The notes under the pieces are model-generated. The model searched no databases and was not told where the DNA came from. It worked only from the letters and a program-made list of their open reading frames with translations. Made by a program: the position numbers and the translations under genes. 64,000 nt of DNA from Metridium senile (Eukaryota > Cnidaria > Anthozoa > Actiniaria > Metridiidae), in contig OX459100.1 of NCBI GenBank assembly GCA_949775045.1, positions 18,289,268-18,353,267 on the forward strand, in the 5' to 3' direction. Position 1 is the first letter of the stretch; the number at the start of each line of letters is the position of its first letter. This document shows positions 57,884 to 64,000 of this stretch, one piece after another.

Positions 57884-59040
57884 CTAAAATTATCGTTATA
57901 TTTTCATGTTGTGTTGTGTATTTTGACACCTTGACATGGAATAACTGACTATTGACATGGACATGCACGTGAAGCTATATAGATATTTTAGGGGGGAGGG
58001 GATGGGCGAATTTTTTGTTGCATAATATTTCTTTTCTCATAGAGACTGTGCAGGTTTTCTTTTGTTTTCTTTGCTCAATATTTATTTCAGCCTTTTGTTG
58101 TTGTGGACAAATTATTTTTTAAAGGTTAAAGCTGTCCTGTGATTGTTTTTGGTAATTGTCCATCCCTTCCCACAACCACCACCACCCCCTTCCCCCTTAA
58201 ACCCCCTCCCCCTCCTCAAATATCTAATGGACCATCCCCAACAATATACAATATACAATTTAATTTTTTTATCATTATTGGTATAACAATATTATGGTAA
58301 TTGTTCTTCTTCTTCTTCTTATTTTCATGTTTTAATATATTTTACTATTAAATTAAGATTATTATTCCAAAAAGACTGTCACAACATGAGAGAAGTGTTA
58401 ATAGAAGCAGGACGCAAAGTAATCCTCAAGTACTCTATAACTGTAACAGCACAGAAAGTAAGTTTTATATTTCTTTTATAAAATACAAATTGATTAACAT
58501 GCAAATAGGCATGCTGTGTGCTCTTATAAAGCACGTGCCTCAACCAATCAAAAGGTGTGGTTTCTAATAGTTATTTTATAAAGATATTTAAAATGCAAAA
58601 AACAAGCAAATAATATTGAAATTAAAAAAAATTAACATTTATTATTTATTATTTATTATTATTAAGCTGTGGCAATATATATTTTGTATTTCATATACTA
58701 AGGTAATTTTCAAGTACAAATTTAACATTGATATATTTTTATTGTGTATTTGATTATATTTATACAAGTTATTTTATAAACTTATTCAACGTTAATGCTG
58801 TTATTATACATTGTATTTACTATCTAGAATCTGATTGACTAAGATTATGCAAATTATTTCTACAATCAGACAACATACAGATTACAACCATAAGTGAAAA
58901 ATAATTGGCTAATCTGTAGGTTGTGCCTGAAATGCATTATTTGCCAAAAATATCAATTTATTGTCCACTTTCATTATTTTCTTGCTTAAAAAACTTTCAC
59001 TAAAACAATGTATAATAAAACAATTGTTGAATTTGGTTTT
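57884..59040. repeat. Spacer repeat unit G, right part
   Basis: Resumes with the second CTAAAATTA and follows the unit up to the hairpin near 59030. The 24-codon frame is at 58386-58457. Compared with other units, a block of about 0.8 kb (from the GCCGCGGCGGAGC phrase to the C-rich hairpin) is missing near 58795. Confidence 0.8.
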
Positions 59041-59078
59041 TGAAATATCAGAATAATTGATTAATGATTAATACTGAT

Positions 59079-59463
59079 CAACGGGTTAGCTCAGTTAGGA
59101 GAGCATGGCCTGTTAAGAGGCCGGGGGTTCAAACCCTAGCTGGACCATCACTCAGGGTCTTAAAATAATAAGGAGAATGTTATAACTTTGTATTTATTGC
59201 GGTTTATAATTGTTAGGCTTCGCGTCCTCGGTTAAGGACGTTAAATCGGAGGTCCCGTCTCACCACTCACACACAAACCATTAATTGGGGGTGACGTACA
59301 TGTAAAAGAATGATTGAGGACGCAGGTCACGACCATCATCTGTGAAAGGCCTACACTTACACTAATATATACTAATTACTAACAGCTAACTATAATGTGT
59401 AAAGCGGATTTGAATATATATATACACATAGAAAGTGCGCTATATAAATGCATTATCATCATA
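59079..59463 (+). mobile_element. tRNA-derived SINE
   Basis: The head has an A box (TTAGCTCAGTTAGGAGAGC) and B box (GGGTTCAAACCC), with a damaged anticodon arm and no matching acceptor stem. A central domain follows (GGTTAAGGACGTTAAATCGG). The 3' end AAAGTGCGCTATATAAATGC plus an ATTATCATCAT tail is the tail style of many metazoan tRNA-SINEs. It is inserted inside the terminal hairpin of unit G. Confidence 0.8.
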
Positions 59464-59639
59464 ATCAAGGTATCGGCAAGTGTAATAAGCCTCGTCCTCC
59501 TGAGTTGACTGATTACACTTGCCTCGACCTTGATTATTTTGGTTATCACAATAATTGTTTATTATTTTTATTTGTCATTATTGGATAAGAACTTTTTATT
59601 GAAATCAGCCGAAGCTAGAGCAGGAGTACATGTACGTGT
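59464..59639. repeat. Split hairpin of the unit end
   Basis: Contains AATCAAGGTATCGGCAAGTG and the complementary CACTTGCCTCGACCTTGATT. It corresponds to the hairpin at 9265-9355 in unit A and is separated from its left flank by the SINE. Confidence 0.65.
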
Positions 59640-60550
59640 TGACACCTTTATTAAGTTATATAAGATATCACAAAAACTAAATTCAATAATTGCATTTTAT
59701 TAATTTAAAAATTATTGGATAAGAACTTGATTATATAAGATATGACAAAACTAAATTCAATAATTGTATTTTATTAATTTAATAATTATTGGATAAGAAC
59801 TTGATTATATAAGATATGACAAAACTAAATTCAATAATTGTATTTTATTAATTTAATAATTATTGGATAAGAACTTGATTATATAAGATATGACAAAACT
59901 GAATTCAATAATTGTATTTTATTAATTTAATAATTATTGGATAAAAACTTGATTATATAAGATATCACAAAAACTGAATTCAATAATTGTATTTTATTAA
60001 TTTAATAATTATTGGATAAGAACTTGATTATATAGGATATCACAAAAACTGAATGCAATAATTGTATTTTATAAATTTAATAATTATTGGATAAGAACTT
60101 GATTATGTAAGATAGCACAAAAACTGAATTCAATACTTGTATTTTATTAATTTAATAATTATTGGATAAGAACTTGATTATATAGGATATCACAAAAACT
60201 GAATTCAATAATTGTATTTTATTAATTTAATAATTATTGGATAAGAACTTGATTATATAAGATATGACAAAACTGAATTCAATAATTGTATTTTATTAAT
60301 TTAATAATTATTGGATAAAAACTTGATTATATAAGATATCACAAAAACTGAATTCAATAATTGTATTTTATTAATTTAATAATTATTGGATAAGAACTTG
60401 ATTATATAAGATATCACAAAAACTGAATTCAATAATTGTATTCTATTAATTTAATAATTATTGGATAAGAACTTGATTATATAAGATATCACAAAAAACT
60501 GAATTCAATAAATGTATTTTATTAATTTAATAATTATTGGATAAGAACCT
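59640..60550. repeat. 74-bp satellite (~12 copies)
   Basis: GGATAAGAACTTGATTATAT recurs every 74-75 bp (59717, 59791, 59865 and onward to about 60539). Each unit includes TTCAATAATTGTATTTTATT. Units are nearly identical, differing in GATATGACAAAACT against GATATCACAAAAACT. The flanking duplicated block begins with related sequence, so the array probably grew from it. Confidence 0.92.
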
Positions 60551-61834
60551 TGATTATTCTGATAGCACAACAATCGAAGATCGTTTTATTGAAATCAGCC
60601 GAAGCTTGATATAGAAGATGTCACAAAAACTAAATGCAATAATTGTTTTTCTTCTATTCTTTCAAAGACTATAACTAAGCGAAGGTACTTTAACAGTATT
60701 AGACACAAATAGTAAAGAACAAATAGTTGAGTTTTTAAAGGTTTATTTGTTTTCCACATACAAAAGTAAATACCAATACAAAGATAAGCTAAATTAAGTG
60801 GTGGGTGTAAGAGAGACAACCCAAAAGGGTGGAGTAAGTTGCTCTTGCACCCAAAAGATTATTTGATAATTACTAGTAAACAGTGAAAACGGTTACAGTA
60901 AAACTCTAGATCAAATTAATGATAATGGATTAATAAATTAATAAAAGATTTACAGCTATATATAAATACACTTGCCAATTGCAAATATTTGCAAAAGTAT
61001 GTAACAGTTGGACAAGGGAATTAATAAGTAGTAAGTACCATGGCACGTGTTTATTGGTGCAATAAGTAGACATTTATAGTACTAAATGAAGATAAGTAAA
61101 ATGTGGAATGAATTAATAACCTTTAATATTCAAACTTCATGCACAGTACAAAATCCTGGAATCTGATTGGCTCATGAGCGCCCTGTAACGGGATATATCA
61201 AGAAAATAACATTTTGATTTAACATTTTAACCAAAATTGTTCACTATATAAGTTAAAAAAGCACTATATCTATAAAATATAAAATAAAATGTTACTGTGT
61301 AATAGTTCTTATTTAGTGACTAGTAGTTACTATCAAAGTTTAATTAAGTATTGTTTCCTTTTGTAATTGATATTCCTGGTAGAGTGATTCTGACTAAATA
61401 GTCACTAAATGCAAAAATAAACATGTGTGCCGAGTTGAGTGCAAATTATTTAACGTAGAGATTCACACCGATCAGTAGGGCACATGATCCTTGTCCAGCT
61501 AGAAGATTAAGACGTAAAAAAGTGATTCATTTGTTAAACAGAAACTTTTAGTTAGTAGCTATTTTTTTATTTCATTATTTTTTTGTGTTGAAGTTTCACT
61601 CTACTTTAACTAAATTTGTCTGCAGTTTCGGCGAAACCCTGTCAGACAAATGCTATTTGACACTGTAAATACTTGATAGGAAAGGTTTTAAAGGTCCCCT
61701 TGTCATATTTATCAATATCATACTTACTTACCGATTTACTTACTTACTTACTAATATACGTTTGGAGTCAAAATTACATTCAATTCAATAAACATTCAAT
61801 TCTTAAATAAAGATGTCATTTAGTCATTTCTATT
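60551..61834. repeat. Duplicated 3' flank of TRIM-d
   Basis: Aligns to 1-598 and 1974-2395 without the 601-1971 transposon. It includes a CTTACTTA short tandem run at 61725-61750 and an insertion around 61130-61200 with CTGATTGGCTCATGAGCG. No gene is supported. Confidence 0.75.
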
Positions 61835-63973
61835 TCAAAAGAGGACAACACCCCCTCCCCATGTAGTACAAATCACTTGACCATCATTCAATATGATTAT
61901 GTAAACGGGACCATTGGTTAGTTGACTTGACTGACCTACATAACGACCATCCAATATATACTTATGAATCAAACGAGATTTGTGATCACAGACCAGTAGA
62001 TTGTTATCATTGTCAATAGCTAGACCAAAGGGTTTCTCTAGCTGACCATTACTGTGGTCCTTCCCACCAATGGTGGTTACTGTAGTGGGTGACTGGTTGT
62101 CTTTCATCTCAATCACACGAACCACTGAGTTGCTATAATCACTGACATAGAATAGTCCATTGTTTGTAACTGTACTCCACGCGCTTGGTACACTTAACTG
62201 ATACTTATAGTCACCATCCTTTGTAAACACTTGGACACGATTGTTATTACCATCACATACAATGATGTTTAAATCATCATCAACGTGTACTCCATGAGGG
62301 CTTTTAAATTGACCATTACCATTGCCTTGACAACCAAAGGTTCTCACCAGCTTTCCTGTTGTAGTGTTCACTATGCATATTCTATGATTATTATTATCAA
62401 CAATAACTAAATCTGTTTCATTAAGAAATTGCAAGCCATATGGATCATGCAACTGAGTCTGGCCACTGCCTTTACTGCCATATGTCAGTAACAAATCTCC
62501 CTCCATGTTGAATACTCTAACACAGTGTGATTCACCATCTGCTACAGCAATCTTACTGTTTGTTTTATTCACCGCAATGCCTCTATAGCTCATAGATCCT
62601 GTATTCAAGGCGTCTTTAAGTTTAGAATATCCAGACCTTTCCTGCATTTGTTGGGGCTTAACAAGCATGACTAATGGACTATTGGATACAGGATTGCCAT
62701 GTACTTGCATATCTACTGTCAACTGACCAGAAACACGTGGTGCAAAGTCTACTGTAATCTCATCGTCCGTCATCTGTATTTCATCTACTTTCACATCACC
62801 TTCTGGAGTAAACTGTATTGTTACATTTTCCAGGTATTCGTCCGTGACTTCTCCTTCTGATGTTTTGAGTTCTAATTTCAGCTTTGCTTTCTTTGTGGCC
62901 TCCATATTGCAAGGTTCAACTTTGATTGAACTCATCTTTGGGTCAGCCTTCTTAACTGATCGTACTTGTCCTAAGCCAGTCTCAATTTGTTTGCAAAGTT
63001 CTTCATTGGGTTTGAATTCCATTCCAGAGATGCAGTTTTCAAACGGGTTGTAGCTGAAGTTTTGAAAGCATTCGGCGTCTCGGGTGTCGTTCATTTCAGT
63101 TGCCGTTCCGTTTTGTATGAAGTATTTGATGTACTCTTGTGCTTCTGTAGTGTGACGTATTATACGTAAATTCTTGTCAGCCTTCGTTATGCTTTTCTGA
63201 ATTTCATTTAAAAGTTCTTGTTCGTTGCCAATGAGAGCTTTAATTAACTTTTTGGTTAGTTTCTTGACTTGTTCTTTAGCCTTAACTCCATTGTGTTTGA
63301 CGAGGAGAGCGATTTTTTCTTGCTGTTTCTTTTTCTTTTCGTCAGTACTCATTTTGTCAATTTCTTCAAGGTTTTTAGACAGCAAGTCTTTTTCAATGGC
63401 GATGAACTCCTGCAGTGATGTTACCTTGTGTTTAAGATGATGCTCTTTCAAACAGAGCAGACAAATTAGCATATCGCAGTGTTGGCATTGAAAATCGACC
63501 TCTTGCTTACCGTGAGTTTTACAAGGACTTTCTCTTTTCAGCATTATATCGATGTCTTCCTTTGTTAACTCGGATAATGAAATGACTTTGTGATCTTCGG
63601 TGAATTTTGAATGACAGCGAAGGCATTCTTCACATAAAGATTGATTACAGTGGAGACAATGCCATAATGCTTGCGAATGACTCGCAGAAACTGAACAAAC
63701 CTTTTCGTTTTCGATAAACGATAGGACTTGCAAGATTCTAGAGTGTACTGGACTGACCTGTAGGTTTTCAACGTCATTTAGTTCTTGTAGCAGGGTTTGT
63801 GAGGTACATTGAGGACACTTGAAGATGTTGACTTGTTCAGTGAGTTGGGCATGTCTCTTGATACACGACTTACAAAACGTATGAAAACATTGTAACAACT
63901 TGGGCTCAATCAGCGTCTCGTTACACAACGAACATTGGACTTGGTGTTTGAGATTTGCTAGAAATGACTCCAT
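61835..63973 (-). CDS. TRIM-NHL protein (TRIM71-like architecture), TRIM-d
   Basis: 712 codons, single exon, with its start only 27 bp inside the window edge. Counted positions: RING ligands C14, C17, C29, H31, C34, C37, C53, C56; B-box 1 around C106-H128; B-box 2 around C151-H182; lysine/glutamate-rich coiled coil 187-290; filamin-like domain 347-440; NHL blades from about 454 to 712. The expected role is a RING E3 ubiquitin ligase with a propeller recognition surface. Its distal half is nearly TRIM-a, while its B-box 2 and early coil match TRIM-b. It lacks the FDKAMTK tail of TRIM-a, ending at VVLF. Its promoter lies outside the window. Confidence 0.93.
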   Translation of the reverse strand: MESFLANLKHQVQCSLCNETLIEPKLLQCFHTFCKSCIKRHAQLTEQVNIFKCPQCTSQTLLQELNDVENLQVSPVHSRILQVLSFIENEKVCSVSASHSQALWHCLHCNQSLCEECLRCHSKFTEDHKVISLSELTKEDIDIMLKRESPCKTHGKQEVDFQCQHCDMLICLLCLKEHHLKHKVTSLQEFIAIEKDLLSKNLEEIDKMSTDEKKKKQQEKIALLVKHNGVKAKEQVKKLTKKLIKALIGNEQELLNEIQKSITKADKNLRIIRHTTEAQEYIKYFIQNGTATEMNDTRDAECFQNFSYNPFENCISGMEFKPNEELCKQIETGLGQVRSVKKADPKMSSIKVEPCNMEATKKAKLKLELKTSEGEVTDEYLENVTIQFTPEGDVKVDEIQMTDDEITVDFAPRVSGQLTVDMQVHGNPVSNSPLVMLVKPQQMQERSGYSKLKDALNTGSMSYRGIAVNKTNSKIAVADGESHCVRVFNMEGDLLLTYGSKGSGQTQLHDPYGLQFLNETDLVIVDNNNHRICIVNTTTGKLVRTFGCQGNGNGQFKSPHGVHVDDDLNIIVCDGNNNRVQVFTKDGDYKYQLSVPSAWSTVTNNGLFYVSDYSNSVVRVIEMKDNQSPTTVTTIGGKDHSNGQLEKPFGLAIDNDNNLLVCDHKSRLIHKYILDGRYVGQSSQLTNGPVYIIILNDGQVICTTWGGGVVLF

Positions 63974-64000
63974 TTTAAGCTAGTTTTCTTGGATAACGAA

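Noticed and set aside
57497..57948. Frames of 128-145 codons with VQVFSVQ/SRFSQSR repeats (also 55448-55806 minus)
   Set aside because: Produced by the 15/17-bp modules of the second foldback arms.
59079..59155. A functional tRNA gene
   Set aside because: A and B boxes are good, but the anticodon loop has 8 bases with an imperfect stem and the acceptor arms do not pair. The SINE body follows directly.
59640..60550. CRISPR-like array of regular repeats
   Set aside because: The whole 74-bp period is conserved, with no variable spacers, in a eukaryotic context. It is a satellite.

Overview
This window is eukaryotic, from an AT-rich invertebrate metazoan. It holds intronless multidomain TRIM-NHL genes, CR1/L2- and Jockey-like LINE remnants, a tRNA-derived SINE, many hairpin MITEs, satellites and very large non-coding stretches. 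There are no operons, Shine-Dalgarno sites or prokaryotic gene density. The TRIM architecture and the style of the hairpin repeats suggest a non-bilaterian such as a cnidarian, or possibly a sponge. I cannot name the species.

Layout. Four paralogous TRIM-NHL genes lie on the minus strand: TRIM-a 2396-4549, TRIM-b 40010-42160, TRIM-c 46682-48826 and TRIM-d 61835-63973. Between them is a repeat unit of about 4.4 kb, present as seven full or partial copies (A 4913-9490; B 9491-13910; C 13911-33920 once a 15.4-kb insertion is removed; D 33921-38400; E 42570-46080; F 49230-53511; G 53512-59040). Units A, E and F begin directly upstream of a TRIM gene. B, C, D and G follow another unit head to tail. 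Each unit carries a (TTTG)n tract, a ~119-bp hairpin MITE, a (GAAT/ATGA)n tract and, where complete, several kb of further non-coding sequence.

Insertions. Because the units are paralogous, empty sites are visible for most insertions. The largest is a 15,445-bp foldback-like element (14045-29489). It has a perfect 9-bp target duplication and arms of 5.2 and 4.0 kb in inverted orientation. Each arm contains a 167-bp satellite array (about 19 and 10 monomers), around a 6.2-kb centre with no recognisable transposase. A second, smaller foldback-like element (55527-57883) also has a 9-bp duplication, and its arms are built from two alternating modules of 15 and 17 bp. Others are a palindrome-rich TA-flanked element (601-1971), a 1.8-kb element with ~270-bp TIRs (43380-45212) hosting a nested TA MITE, a composite insertion holding a LINE reverse transcriptase ORF (35161-38011), small MITEs at 39117-39369 and 39479-39610, a SINE at 59079-59463 and a 74-bp satellite at 59640-60550.

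How it fits together. The locus is a tandem-duplicated TRIM-NHL cluster whose spacers have been amplified, invaded and exchanged. Both the TRIM proteins and the spacer units are mosaics: different segments group with different paralogues, as expected from gene conversion or unequal crossing-over. TRIM leaders share a palindrome of the STAT type (TTCN3GAA) and a CRE-like motif, so inducible expression is a reasonable hypothesis. No other protein-coding gene can be supported. The many other open frames come from low-complexity or satellite DNA, or lie antisense to TRIM.
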